A stretch of 64,000 bases of DNA, taken from Mesorhizobium japonicum MAFF 303099 (GTDB lineage Bacteria > Pseudomonadota > Alphaproteobacteria > Rhizobiales > Rhizobiaceae). Each line of letters opens with the position of its first letter. Within the stretch, counting starts at the first letter, position 1. Made by a program: the position numbers and the translations under genes. The notes beneath the pieces were generated by a model. The model searched no databases. It worked only from the letters and a program-made list of their open reading frames with translations, and was not told the origin of the DNA. Below are positions 1 through 8,891 of the stretch, in pieces. The stretch covers positions 124,001 through 188,000 of the forward strand of contig NC_002679.1 of assembly GCF_000009625.1 (NCBI RefSeq), given 5' to 3'.

Positions 1-781
1 AAGGCGCTCCTTCCATATAGTCGCGCGCAGCTCCAAGCATGTTGCCAAGGCTCGACAGCGGTGGCTGCACACCAAGTCCAAGGAATGACAGGCTCGTTTC
101 GAGCAAGATGACTTCGGGCAGATTGAGCGTCATAGCGACGATCACGCTGGAGGCAACGTTAGGAAGGATGTGCAGTGCATACACGCGCATAGGCGAAGCA
201 CCGATATCCCGCACCGCAATTGTGTAGCCCTGCTCGGATGCTGACAGAGCCAGTCCGCGGCAGAGGCGGGCGATGCGCTCCCATCCAAAAAAGCCCAGGA
301 GCACCGTGAAAAGGACGAGACTATTGCCGAAAAAGGCGAGAACGGCCAGCGCGACGATCATGAAGGGAATAGCGGCCTGAGCATCGATCAGCATCAGGAT
401 GATCTGCTCAAGACGACCCCGGCTGTGGGCTGCAAGGAACCCAAGCCCGATACCAATGGCTGCCGCGATGAATGTCGAAATTAGCCCGATCGTCATGCTC
501 GTTCGGATCGACAAACACAGACGCGAAAGCGTATCGCGGCCCAACTGGTCGGTTCCAAGAGGATGCTTCCAGTCTCCCCCGGCCAGGAAAACGGGAGGGC
601 GAAGGCGTGCACGCAAATCCGTCGCCGCTATGTCAAAGGGAGCGAGATGGTTTGCCAACAGCGCGATTACACCCATGACCGCGATCCAGAGAATTGCGAG
701 GAGCACTGAAGGAGGAAAACGCCGCGCCATGCGGCGCCACGTGGGCATAGAGCGAGCCGCCACCGTAGCCATCTGGGTCAT
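1..781 (-). CDS. DppC-type ABC transporter permease, partial (3' end outside window)
   Basis: Reading the minus strand from the ATG at 781 gives a protein starting MTQMATVAARS, followed by a first membrane segment and the EAA-type region typical of DppC/OppC permeases (LGTDQLGRDTLSR, then FFGWERIARLCRG and SLSFLGLGVQPP near the left edge). It would form the inner-membrane channel together with the DppB-like protein. Its start overlaps the stop of that gene in an ATGA quartet, which implies translational coupling. The reading frame is still open at position 1, so the C-terminus is missing. The substrate cannot be read from the sequence. Confidence 0.85.
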   Translation of the reverse strand, partial: MTQMATVAARSMPTWRRMARRFPPSVLLAILWIAVMGVIALLANHLAPFDIAATDLRARLRPPVFLAGGDWKHPLGTDQLGRDTLSRLCLSIRTSMTIGLISTFIAAAIGIGLGFLAAHSRGRLEQIILMLIDAQAAIPFMIVALAVLAFFGNSLVLFTVLLGFFGWERIARLCRGLALSASEQGYTIAVRDIGASPMRVYALHILPNVASSVIVAMTLNLPEVILLETSLSFLGLGVQPPLSSLGNMLGAARDYMEGAP

Positions 782-1719
782 CCTTTGCCTGCGCCGTCGC
801 TCTGCGCGTGCCGCAGACGGGGATCTAGAAGTCCATAGAGTAGGTCCACGCCGAAGTTGGCGAGAACCATGGCGACACCTATCATCAGCAGGATCGTCTG
901 AACCACGGCTAGATCCCGGTTTGCGACCGAAGAGACCAACAATCGGCCGATTCCTGGCCAGGAAAACACGCTTTCAACGACCACTGCTCCCGCCACCAGG
1001 CGACCCAGCATCAGTCCAATGATGGTGACGATCGGCAGGGCCGCATTCGGAACCACATGGAGCAACATAATTTGCGAACGCGGAATCCCCCTGAGCGTCG
1101 CGGCCCGCACGTGCGGCTGGCCTAGTACGTCGATGATCGCCGAACGTGTGAATCGGGCCAGCGTTGCGCCACCGAACACGCCGAGTGTCAGCACGGGCAG
1201 GATAACATGCAAGACAGTGCCCGCACCTCCAGAGGGGAGCCAGTGCAATCTGACGGCAAACAGCATTACCAACAGCAGACCGAGGACGAAGCTCGGCATG
1301 GTGAAGCCGACAATGGACCCGGTCATGATGAGCCGATCAGCCCAAGTGTTGCGCCAAAGGGCACTGAATACGCCAGCCGGGATGCCGATCAGCAATTGCA
1401 GGATAAAGCCAGGAACGGTGATCGCCAACGTCGCCGGCAAGCGTTCCATGACGGCATCCAATGCGTTGCGCCCGTCAAGCATGGAGCGTCCGAGATTTCC
1501 CTCCATGACCGCCTGCAGATATCTGACATATTGAATCCATATGGACTGGTCGAGCCCCCAGCTTCGGCGAAATTCGCGGATGGCCTCGCCCGAGGCATCG
1601 AGGCCCAGAATATTGATGGCCGGGTCGCCTGAGAGGCGAAGGACGACGAAAGTGATTGTCACGATCAACAGAAGGGTCGCCAAGGCACGCAAGCAGCGCG
1701 CGGAGATATATTCCAACAT
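778..1719 (-). CDS. DppB-type ABC transporter permease
   Basis: A 313-residue inner-membrane permease of the binding-protein-dependent DppB/OppB family. It has an N-terminal membrane helix (start MLEYISARCLRAL), the family sequence DQSIWIQYVRYL in the periplasmic loop, and a C-terminal VVVESVFSWPGIGRLL block that marks the EAA loop region. The ATG at 1719 was chosen over an upstream start at 1776 because it overlaps the stop codon of the preceding ATPase gene (TGATG) and gives the normal family N-terminus. It lies in the importer operon between the second ATPase gene and the DppC-like gene. Confidence 0.9.
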   Translation of the reverse strand: MLEYISARCLRALATLLLIVTITFVVLRLSGDPAINILGLDASGEAIREFRRSWGLDQSIWIQYVRYLQAVMEGNLGRSMLDGRNALDAVMERLPATLAITVPGFILQLLIGIPAGVFSALWRNTWADRLIMTGSIVGFTMPSFVLGLLLVMLFAVRLHWLPSGGAGTVLHVILPVLTLGVFGGATLARFTRSAIIDVLGQPHVRAATLRGIPRSQIMLLHVVPNAALPIVTIIGLMLGRLVAGAVVVESVFSWPGIGRLLVSSVANRDLAVVQTILLMIGVAMVLANFGVDLLYGLLDPRLRHAQSDGAGKG

Positions 1720-2726
1720 CACGCGTTCTCCATTTTCCCGCGCGAGGAAACCATGTCGTCTTGGGGGTGATGGCACGCTACGGAGCGGTTTGGCGCGATG
1801 ATGCGCAGCTCAGGCCGTTCTGTTTGGCACAGCGTCGATGCGCGAGGGCAGCGTGGATGCAAGACGCATCCGTTCGGGACCTCCATCGGATTGGGCGGAT
1901 CCCCTTGGATGATGAGGCGGCGCTGAGGGTGTGGTTTCAAGCTGGGGACCGCCGAAAGCAGCGCCTGCGTATAAGGATGCAGGGGATTGCGGAAAAGTTC
2001 TGTGGCGGATGCTTCCTCCATGATCCTGCCGAGGTACATAACGATCACTCGGTCGGCGATCTGGCGAACGATCTTCAGATCGTGGCTGATGAACAGATAG
2101 GTGAGACCTCTGCTCGCCTGTACATCCTTCAGCAGATTGACCACCTGCGCCCCGACGGAGACGTCGAGGGCGGAAACGGGCTCGTCGCATACCAGAAGAT
2201 CCGGATCGAGCACCAGCGCCCGCGCCAGGATCACCCGCTGCCGCTGACCGCCGGAGAGTTCATGAGGGTAGCTGGCAAACTGGTCCGGACGCAGCCCGAC
2301 GGTCGACAACAGAGCCTGGGTCTTTTCTCTGCGCTCCGCCATGGAGGAACCTACGCCATGGACGATGAGCGGCTCCATGACCTGACGGCCAATCGGGAGA
2401 CGTCGATCAAGAAAAGACAAGGGGTCCTGATAGACCATCTGCATTCTTTGTCTTTGCGCTCGCCAGACGGCATCGCGGCGCGTTTGCACCGGCATGCCGT
2501 CAAGCAGGATCGACCCACGTGTCGGCGCCATCATCCCGAGAACGAGGCGGCCGGTTGTCGACTTGCCGCAACCAGACTCGCCAACGACGCCGAGCGTTTC
2601 TCCCCGCTTCAGGGAAAAGGACACCTCATCGACCGCCTTTAACGGAACCTTGGGCGAAAAAGGACCCGCTCGGGATCGGACACTGAAATGTTTCGTCAGC
2701 CCCTGCACAGTCAGAAACGAGGTCAT
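1719..2726 (-). CDS. DppF/OppF-type ABC transporter ATP-binding protein
   Basis: A 335-residue cytoplasmic ATPase of the oligopeptide importer class. Walker A is GESGCGKSTTG near residue 50, the signature is LSGGQRQR, and Walker B is DLLVCDEPVSALD. The C-terminal extension contains the oligopeptide/dipeptide transporter motif with four Cys (GCVLHPRCP...STLCQ...VACHHP), which in this family can bind an Fe-S cluster. The start overlaps the stop of the DppD-like gene by 4 bases. It should pair with the DppD-like ATPase to energise import by the two permeases. Confidence 0.92.
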   Translation of the reverse strand: MTSFLTVQGLTKHFSVRSRAGPFSPKVPLKAVDEVSFSLKRGETLGVVGESGCGKSTTGRLVLGMMAPTRGSILLDGMPVQTRRDAVWRAQRQRMQMVYQDPLSFLDRRLPIGRQVMEPLIVHGVGSSMAERREKTQALLSTVGLRPDQFASYPHELSGGQRQRVILARALVLDPDLLVCDEPVSALDVSVGAQVVNLLKDVQASRGLTYLFISHDLKIVRQIADRVIVMYLGRIMEEASATELFRNPLHPYTQALLSAVPSLKPHPQRRLIIQGDPPNPMEVPNGCVLHPRCPRASTLCQTERPELRIIAPNRSVACHHPQDDMVSSRGKMENA

Positions 2727-3736
2727 GCCGGAACCTTTATCTTATCCGTCTCCGCATCGGAGGACTGAGTTCTAAGGCAGGCGACGCAATGACCGTTCGC
2801 AACCATGGCCATTGCGGGCGTCATTAGTAAACAACTCGGCATCGCTTCGGCGCATCGGGCCTCGAATGCGCATCCGCTCGATATATCACTTGGTGCGGGG
2901 ACGTGACCCGGAATCGCTCGTAACCGGCCTACCGGCTCATCGATATCGGGAGCGGCGGCGAGAAGACCACGCGTATAAGGATGTCGCGCCCAGTGCCAGA
3001 AATCAGCCGACGGCGCCATCTCTACGAATCTCCCGGCATACATTACGGCAATCCTGTCGCTGGTTTCGCGCACCACGCCTAGATCGTGTGAGATGAGGAC
3101 GATGGACATGCCCGTGTCGCTTCTGATCTCTCTGAGCAGGTCCAAGATTTGGGCCTGCACCGTAACATCGAGCGCCGTTGTGGGCTCATCTGCGACAAGG
3201 AGGTCCGGCTCTCCGGCCAGCGCCATGGCGATTGCGACACGTTGGTTGGTGCCTCCGGAAAGCTCGTGAGGATATTGACCGAGACGTCGCTGTGCGCCTG
3301 GTATTCGAACCCGATCGAGCAATCGCTTTGCTTCGCCGCGCGCGGTGCTCCATCCGATCTTGCGATGCAAAACCAGTGTTTCGGCAAGCTGGAAGCCGAT
3401 CGTGTGGATCGGATTAAGAGAGGCAGTGGCATCCTGGACAATCATTGCCAAGCGCCGGCCACGAAGGGCTGCCATGGCTTTTTCGTTGAGATCCAGAAGG
3501 TTCGATCCTTCGAAGAGAACGGAACCTGTGGTCTTTGCTTGCCGTCCCAGTACCCGGAGGATGGCAAGCCAGGTGATACTTTTCCCGCATCCCGATTCCC
3601 CGACAAGGCCGAGAATCTCACCGCGGCCGATATCCAGATCGATGCCCCGCAAAATCTCGGTGGATCCGCGTGTCGACTCGAGCCGAACGCGAAGGTCCCT
3701 GATCTGCAGGAGCGGTGCGACTCTGGTATCGTGCAT
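2723..3736 (-). CDS. DppD/OppD-type ABC transporter ATP-binding protein
   Basis: A 337-residue ATPase. Walker A is GESGCGKSIT, the Q-loop region reads MIVQDATASLNPIHTIGFQ, the signature is LSGGTNQR and Walker B is DLLVADEPTTALD. The tail has the oligopeptide-transporter Cys pattern (GCAFEARCAEAMPSC...VACLR). The signature has Thr-Asn where most relatives have Met-Arg or Gln-Arg, a small deviation. It begins 7 bases after the phosphodiesterase gene stops, so that enzyme and the transporter are made from one transcript. Confidence 0.92.
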   Translation of the reverse strand: MHDTRVAPLLQIRDLRVRLESTRGSTEILRGIDLDIGRGEILGLVGESGCGKSITWLAILRVLGRQAKTTGSVLFEGSNLLDLNEKAMAALRGRRLAMIVQDATASLNPIHTIGFQLAETLVLHRKIGWSTARGEAKRLLDRVRIPGAQRRLGQYPHELSGGTNQRVAIAMALAGEPDLLVADEPTTALDVTVQAQILDLLREIRSDTGMSIVLISHDLGVVRETSDRIAVMYAGRFVEMAPSADFWHWARHPYTRGLLAAAPDIDEPVGRLRAIPGHVPAPSDISSGCAFEARCAEAMPSCLLMTPAMAMVANGHCVACLRTQSSDAETDKIKVPA

Positions 3737-3743
3737 GACCGTA

Positions 3744-4601
3744 CTACCGAGACGCTGCCAGCGCGGTTTGCTTCCTCATGGAAGCCAGCGCCTGGTAGTT
3801 GGGATCGGGGATGTTTTCGTAAGCCGGACCGAAATCTTCGACGAAGACGTTGTGCGATACGAACCCGCTTTCAGGTACCAGCACATGAAGCTTGAATGCC
3901 GGGGGCTCATTGATGTTCTTAAAGACGCGAACATCGCCCAACTGAAGATGGCAGGAGCTTACAACCGACGGCGCTACCGAGGCGAGCGTGCCATTCCATA
4001 GGCAGTCGATCGCGCGGTGATGATGGCCGCAGAGGAGGCGAACGACCTGTTTGTTGGCTGTGATAATCTCGCCTAGCTCCCTCGCTCCGTCGATCAGCCT
4101 CACGGCGTCGTAAATACCCCCACCAAAGGCGAAAGGCGGATGATGGAGAAGAATGAGGGTAGAAGTATTGGGCCGCTCCTGTAGGCAATCCCGAAGGTAC
4201 GAAAGTCGTTCGGAGCAAAGGCGACCCAGGCCCTCGCCTTCAACAAGGGTGTCCAGCCCGATGACACGCAGCTTGTCGTGTTCGACGCAAAACTGCACGA
4301 AGCCGCCAGGGCCCTTCTTTTCGGGAAAAACAGCCAGGAAATTCTCCCGGATGTCGTGGTTGCCAAGCGCCAGATGGACCGGGAACGGCAACCCTTCGGT
4401 CAACTCCTTAAGCAGCTGATATTCACCGATTTGGCCGCTATCAGCCAGATCCCCGGTGACCACCATCATGTCCGGCCTTGGAGTCATGTTGGCGACGCGC
4501 TCGAACGCTTGCGCCGCCCGTGCAGTGCAATCCACGTTTCCGGAAGCGAAGGGTTTGCCCGTCTCGCGGATATGAAGATCACTGAGATGCGCTATGATCA
4601 T
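3744..4601 (-). CDS. Class III (calcineurin-like) cyclic-nucleotide/glycerophosphodiester phosphodiesterase
   Basis: A 285-residue metallophosphoesterase of the CpdA/GpdQ type. All metal-binding blocks are visible in order: DLHIRE (D-x-H), GDLADSG, GNHDIRENF, LLHHPPF and CGHHHR. The N-terminus MIIAHLSDLH resembles E. coli GpdQ. The ATG at 4601 was chosen over one 120 bases upstream because the family begins right at this strand and an AAAGG lies upstream. There is no signal peptide, so it should act in the cytoplasm on a diester brought in by the surrounding importer. It sits between the binding-protein gene and the ATPase genes. Cyclic AMP, glycerophosphodiesters or phosphonate monoesters are all possible substrates; the context favours an organophosphorus ester. 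Confidence 0.85.
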   Translation of the reverse strand: MIIAHLSDLHIRETGKPFASGNVDCTARAAQAFERVANMTPRPDMMVVTGDLADSGQIGEYQLLKELTEGLPFPVHLALGNHDIRENFLAVFPEKKGPGGFVQFCVEHDKLRVIGLDTLVEGEGLGRLCSERLSYLRDCLQERPNTSTLILLHHPPFAFGGGIYDAVRLIDGARELGEIITANKQVVRLLCGHHHRAIDCLWNGTLASVAPSVVSSCHLQLGDVRVFKNINEPPAFKLHVLVPESGFVSHNVFVEDFGPAYENIPDPNYQALASMRKQTALAASR

Positions 4602-4678
4602 GGAGCATTGCCTTTCAGTAGTCGCCACCGACAGCCTCAATCGACCTCGGAACCCGGTGGATGAATTGGATGATGCAT

Positions 4679-4712
4679 GGGCATCATACGCCCTGACGGG
4701 CGCATGATGCCC
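4679..4712 (-). promoter_or_regulatory. Intercistronic stem-loop after the binding-protein gene
   Basis: The arms GGGCATCATACGCCC (4679-4693) and GGGCGCATGATGCCC (4698-4712) form a 15-pair hairpin with a 4-base loop. On the minus-strand RNA the single mismatch becomes a G-U pair, so the stem is complete. It begins 14 bases after the stop of the solute-binding protein gene and lacks a following U-run. That fits a hairpin that stabilises the upstream message, so the binding protein is made in excess over the membrane components, rather than a full terminator. Confidence 0.7.
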
Positions 4713-4725
4713 GGTAAGCACAAGA

Positions 4726-6276
4726 CTATGCGGGCATGTTGAATGGACCGAAGTCCATCATCGGGGTGCGATGCGGCAGCCAGGCAATGTCTCCCCGCTT
4801 GCCGTAAAGCATGGGCGTATTGTAGAGCACAGTGCCAGGCGGATCGATCTCATTGAAGATTTTCAGAACGCGTTCGTGAAGCTTGCGGCGTTCAGTACGG
4901 TCAGTCAGCGTCTGCAGTTTTTTGCCGATCTCGTCGAACTCCGCGTTGCTCCAGCTCTTGGCTTCGAAGCGGATAAAGCCGTCTGGCCCGTAGTTGGTCC
5001 ATAGCGACCCCAATATATCCGGGTAGATCATGTCGGCCGAACCGTCGAAGATCGCGTAATTTGGCTGAGCGAACATTTGCCCCCAGTTCTCGCAAACCTT
5101 GAGCTGAACATTGATGCCGACGGCCTGCCACATCTGTTGGAGCGTCTGCGCCACGTCGAGCTCTGCGGTATAGTAGTTGGCCAGAATGCGATATTCGATC
5201 GGGGCACCGGAATAGGCTGCCTCGGAAAGAAGTTTCTTCGCGGCATCGGGATCGTATGCTGGCATCGGAAAATTCTCGACGAACATGTCGCCGTAGGCCT
5301 GCCACTGAAAGCCTCTGGGAACATCAACCATGCCTGAGAACAATTGTTTGGCAATGGATTCGCGGTCGATAGAAAGATTGAGCGCCTGACGGATGCGAAC
5401 ATCCTTGAGCGGCCCGCCGAACGTGCCGTAGTTGACGCAACGGATGTTGTTGATGGGCCCGCCGACGACATCAAGGTTGCCGTGTCCCCTGATCGTCGCG
5501 ATCTGATCCGGCGTAACTTCCGTGATGATGTGGGCGTCGCCCGCCGCGAGCGCGTTGACGCGGCTTGCCGCTTCCGGCATGACCTTGAAAGTCAGCGAAG
5601 AGAACGGAGGCTGGCCGCCCCAGTATTGGTCATGCGCGACCAGTCGGATTCGATCGCCAGCCTTGACTTCAGCGACGCGATAAGGGCCGGTGCCGACCGG
5701 TGATAGCGCCCATTTATCCCAGTTTCCAGCCTTTTGGAACGCAGCCTTGCTGATGATCTGACTTGTCCAGTTGGACAGCCTGAATTCGAAAAGGGGATCA
5801 GCCTCTTTGGTTACGAAACGCACAGTGCTTTCGTCGACGGCGGCCACCTTTTCCAGCACGCTGAAAAACTGCCGGGATATGCTTTGACCCGGAAGGCCCT
5901 CCGTCAACATGCGTTCCGGTCCGAACGTAAAGGCAACGTCTTCGGTGGTCATCACCGATCCATCATGGAAGTGGACCCCTTTGCGGATGACAACATCCCA
6001 GGTGCGTGGATCGACCTGGTGCCAAGACTCCGCAAGGCCCGGCACCAGGCGCTCGCCGTTAAGGTAATCGATACGGATCAGCGTGTCGTAGATGCTTGCC
6101 GCAAGACGATATGTGATGTTCGTAGTGAGCCTGAGGGGATCGAGTTGAGGCGGATTATCCTGAACCGCAATGATCAAATCGGTTCGGGGCTGTGCGTTGG
6201 CAATTCGCGGAGCGATTGTGCCAAGCAGTGGAATGGCACTCATCACCTTAAGGTAATTTCGGCGAGTCATATTCAT
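4726..6276 (-). CDS. Family 5 extracellular solute-binding protein (peptide/opine/nickel class)
   Basis: A 516-residue periplasmic binding protein. The N-terminus MTRRNYLKVMSAIPLLG followed by IANAQ resembles a twin-arginine signal peptide with an A-x-A cleavage site. The mature part has the SBP_bac_5 signatures: LVPGLAESW, a VHFHDGSVMTTEDVAFTF block near residue 105, and VRIRQALNLSIDRESI in the C-terminal half. A GGAGGG lies 9-14 bases before the ATG. It is first in the operon, so it supplies ligand to the permease pair. Family members bind peptides, opines, glutathione or nickel chelates; nothing here identifies the ligand. The shared operator upstream hints at a phosphorus compound. Confidence 0.93.
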   Translation of the reverse strand: MNMTRRNYLKVMSAIPLLGTIAPRIANAQPRTDLIIAVQDNPPQLDPLRLTTNITYRLAASIYDTLIRIDYLNGERLVPGLAESWHQVDPRTWDVVIRKGVHFHDGSVMTTEDVAFTFGPERMLTEGLPGQSISRQFFSVLEKVAAVDESTVRFVTKEADPLFEFRLSNWTSQIISKAAFQKAGNWDKWALSPVGTGPYRVAEVKAGDRIRLVAHDQYWGGQPPFSSLTFKVMPEAASRVNALAAGDAHIITEVTPDQIATIRGHGNLDVVGGPINNIRCVNYGTFGGPLKDVRIRQALNLSIDRESIAKQLFSGMVDVPRGFQWQAYGDMFVENFPMPAYDPDAAKKLLSEAAYSGAPIEYRILANYYTAELDVAQTLQQMWQAVGINVQLKVCENWGQMFAQPNYAIFDGSADMIYPDILGSLWTNYGPDGFIRFEAKSWSNAEFDEIGKKLQTLTDRTERRKLHERVLKIFNEIDPPGTVLYNTPMLYGKRGDIAWLPHRTPMMDFGPFNMPA

Positions 6277-6329
6277 GGTGCGCTACCCTCCATTGTCAAG
6301 TTAGCAGAAGCTGATCTTCGCAACTTGGT

Positions 6330-6341
6330 TAGACATGTCTA
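6330..6341. promoter_or_regulatory. Putative PhnF-type operator upstream of the importer operon
   Basis: TAGACATGTCTA is a perfect 12-bp palindrome 54 bases upstream of the binding-protein start codon. Its core AGACATGTC recurs at 12554-12562 inside the phn promoter, which faces a GntR/PhnF-type regulator gene. The match and location suggest that one repressor controls both operons. This is inference from two sites only. Confidence 0.5.
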
Positions 6342-6451
6342 CATAAGAGCGTTCGCATGATAGAATGACAGTCGAATGACAAACGGGGACAGAGACGCTC
6401 GACAAAACGGAATCACTGACGAACGAGCTTCTGCGGTGCCCGATCGCGCTT

Positions 6452-7183
6452 TCACGCGCGGGTTGGCTCCGGTATCGAACGCGCCGTCCATTCCGGCGAG
6501 CGAGGTGTAACTTCGAATAACCTGTCCGCGACAGCCTCGCGCACCTCCTCGTCGTGGAAGATTCCGACGATGGCAGCACCGCGTGCCTTGGCTTCGTTGA
6601 TCAGTTCGATGACTGTCTGCCGGTTGGTTGCGTCGAGCGAGGCCGTCGGCTCGTCGAGCAGCAGCACTGGATAGTCGGCGATGAAGCTGCGGGCGATGTT
6701 GACGCGCTGCTGCTCGCCACCGGAGAAGGTGGCAGGGGCTAGAGACCAAAGACGCTCGGGGATGCGCAGCCGCGACAGCAGGGCGCGGGCAGCGGCATGC
6801 GCTTTCTCCGGGGGAACGCCGTTCACGATCGCCGGCTCGGCGACGATATCCAGCGTCGGCACCCTTGGAATCACACGCAGGAACTGGCTGACATAGCCGA
6901 TGGTGCGGCGGCGGATTTCAACCACTTCCCAGGGTTCGGCAGCCAGGAGATCGACGGTGTCGCCAATGTGCTGGACGAGGATCTTACCGGCGTCCGGCTT
7001 GTAGTTGGCATAGAGCGAGCGCAGCAGCGTCGACTTGCCAGCACCGGATGGTCCGTGCAGGCAGACGCATTCGCCGGCCTTTACGGCAAGCTCAATATTG
7101 TCGAAGACGGGCAGGATGGTGCCGCCCTGGGTGTGGAGCGTGAAGGTCTTGGCAAGACCCTTGGCGTGCAATCGAATGGTCAT
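6452..7183 (-). CDS. phnL: C-P lyase complex ATP-binding protein PhnL
   Basis: A 243-residue ABC-type ATPase that matches PhnL. Walker A is [16 protein letters not shown], the signature is [15 protein letters not shown] and Walker B is [13 protein letters not shown]. The N-terminus ([18 protein letters not shown]) and the segment [24 protein letters not shown] are typical. PhnL acts with PhnI, PhnG and PhnH in attaching the phosphonate to ATP ribose. It is the last phn gene in this operon, 17 bases after phnK. PhnN and PhnP are not present in the window. Confidence 0.95.
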   Translation of the reverse strand: MTIRLHAKGLAKTFTLHTQGGTILPVFDNIELAVKAGECVCLHGPSGAGKSTLLRSLYANYKPDAGKILVQHIGDTVDLLAAEPWEVVEIRRRTIGYVSQFLRVIPRVPTLDIVAEPAIVNGVPPEKAHAAARALLSRLRIPERLWSLAPATFSGGEQQRVNIARSFIADYPVLLLDEPTASLDATNRQTVIELINEAKARGAAIVGIFHDEEVREAVADRLFEVTPRSPEWTARSIPEPTRA

Positions 7184-7200
7184 GGGATGTCCTTTTTGTC

Positions 7201-8004
7201 TTAAACTTGCAGGACAGAGGAGACGAGCAGCTGTGTGTAGGGATGATGGGGGTCGTCCAGCACCTGGTCGGTCAAACCCTGTTCGATGACGCGACCGCGT
7301 TGCATGACCATCAATCGGTCGGCGAGCAGGCGCACGACGGCAAGATCGTGGGTGACGATGATGGCGGCGATGCCGAGTTCACGCACCAGCCCACGCAGGA
7401 GATCGAGCAGGCGAGCCTGCACCGAGACGTCGAGACCGCCGGTCGGCTCGTCCATGAAGACCAGGCGCGGCCGTGTGACCAGGTTGCGGGCGATCTGCAG
7501 GCGCTGCTGCATGCCACCGGAGAAGGTGCGCGGTTGGTCATCGGTGCGACCAAGGTCGATCTCGACCTTCTGCAGCCAGTCCTGCGCCTCGGCCCGGATG
7601 TTGCCGTAATGCCGGGCGCCGATGGCCATCGGCCTCTCGCCGATATTGCCGCCGGCGCTTACATCCATCCTCAGCCCATCGCGGGGGTTCTGATGCACGA
7701 TGCCCCAGTCAGTGCGTGCAAGCCGCCGGCGCTCGGGTTCAGATAGTGTCAGGATGTCCACTGGACCGCGGCCACGCATGTCATAGGTGACGGTACCGGT
7801 ATCGGGCGGCAAATGACCTGCCAGGCAGGCAAGAAGCGTCGACTTTCCGGAGCCGCTTTCGCCGACGATGCCAAGCACCTCACCGGGCCGGATCGTGAAC
7901 GAAATATCGCGGCACCCAATCTGCCCACCATAGGACTTTGACAGACCGACGACGTCGAGGAGGGCCGGTTTCGGGGCGAGCTTGGGGATCGCATTCATGG
8001 TCAT
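7201..8004 (-). CDS. phnK: C-P lyase complex ATP-binding protein PhnK
   Basis: A 267-residue ABC ATPase. Walker A is [14 protein letters not shown], the signature is [15 protein letters not shown] and Walker B is [15 protein letters not shown]; the [23 protein letters not shown] segment is characteristic of PhnK. In E. coli PhnK docks on the PhnGHIJ core and gates the reaction. The start at 8004 overlaps the phnJ stop as ATGA; a longer open frame upstream runs antisense through phnJ and was discarded. Confidence 0.95.
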   Translation of the reverse strand: MTMNAIPKLAPKPALLDVVGLSKSYGGQIGCRDISFTIRPGEVLGIVGESGSGKSTLLACLAGHLPPDTGTVTYDMRGRGPVDILTLSEPERRRLARTDWGIVHQNPRDGLRMDVSAGGNIGERPMAIGARHYGNIRAEAQDWLQKVEIDLGRTDDQPRTFSGGMQQRLQIARNLVTRPRLVFMDEPTGGLDVSVQARLLDLLRGLVRELGIAAIIVTHDLAVVRLLADRLMVMQRGRVIEQGLTDQVLDDPHHPYTQLLVSSVLQV

Positions 8005-8891
8005 GACTCCCCTCCGGCGCTGTTCGGTTGTGCCGCAGCCTGGGCCTGACGAGTGTTGCAGAAATCGGTGTCGGAGCAGACGAACATGCGCGACCCCTTG
8101 TCGTCGGTGATCACCTCGTCGAGGTAGCTCACGGTTGACCCACAAAGTGCGCAGCATCCTTGCCAGGTCTGCACCTCGAACGGATGGTCGTCGAAATCGA
8201 GGCTGCGGACGGAAGTGTAGGGCGGCACGGCATAGATACGTTTTTCTCGGCCCGCTCCCCAAAATTGAATTGCGGGGTTGTTTGCCATTTTTGGATTATC
8301 AAACTTCGGGATCGGCGATGGCGACATGAGAAACCTGCCATTGATCATCGCCGGATAGTCGTACGTCTTGGCGATACGGCCGAAACGGGCGATGTTCTCA
8401 TAGAGCGTCACCTGCATGGCGCCGTACTCGGCATAGGCATGCATTTTGCGAGTTTCGCTCTCGCGCGGGATCAGCTTCCGCAAAGGCTCAGGTTCCGGAA
8501 CCTGATATACGAGGATCTGGCCTTCCGTAAGCGGTGCTTCCGGCACACGGTGGCGCGTCTGAATGATGGTTGCTTCCTCGGTGGATTCGGTGACGGATAT
8601 GTCGGCGACCGTCTGGAAAAAGCGGCGGATGGAGACGGCGTTGGTGGTGTCGTCTGCGCCTTGGTCAATCACCTTCAGGCGATCGTTCGGGCCAAGGACG
8701 CTTGCCGTAATCTGAATCCCGCCGGTGCCCCAGCCAGAGGCGAGCGGCATCTCACGACCACCGAATGGTACTTGATATCCAGGGATAGAGAGGGCTTTAA
8801 GCAGCGTCCGACGGACCATCCGTTTGGTCTGCTCATCGAGAAAAGCGAAGTTATAGCCGTCGTCGCTATAATTTGTGGTGATACTCCTCAT
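8001..8891 (-). CDS. phnJ: Alpha-D-ribose 1-methylphosphonate 5-phosphate C-P lyase PhnJ (radical SAM)
   Basis: A 296-residue C-P bond-cleaving enzyme. The unusual iron-sulfur motif is intact: Cys247-x2-Cys250-x21-Cys272, with the catalytic Cys278 following as C-x5-C, exactly the E. coli spacing shifted by six residues. The N-terminal YNFAFLDEQTKRMVRR and PFGGREMPLASGWGTGGIQ segments are strongly conserved. It releases the alkane and leaves 5-phosphoribosyl 1,2-cyclic phosphate. The gene overlaps both neighbours by 4 bases, as expected for a stoichiometric PhnGHIJ core. Confidence 0.97.
   Translation of the reverse strand: MRSITTNYSDDGYNFAFLDEQTKRMVRRTLLKALSIPGYQVPFGGREMPLASGWGTGGIQITASVLGPNDRLKVIDQGADDTTNAVSIRRFFQTVADISVTESTEEATIIQTRHRVPEAPLTEGQILVYQVPEPEPLRKLIPRESETRKMHAYAEYGAMQVTLYENIARFGRIAKTYDYPAMINGRFLMSPSPIPKFDNPKMANNPAIQFWGAGREKRIYAVPPYTSVRSLDFDDHPFEVQTWQGCCALCGSTVSYLDEVITDDKGSRMFVCSDTDFCNTRQAQAAAQPNSAGGES

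Noticed and set aside
1656..2642. Long plus-strand frame opposite the DppF-like gene
   Set aside because: It is an antisense shadow of a clear ABC ATPase and has no family features.
6445..6460. CGCGC/GCGCG hairpin at the end of phnL as a terminator
   Set aside because: It overlaps the phnL stop and lacks a U-run; such short GC repeats are common by chance in high-GC DNA.
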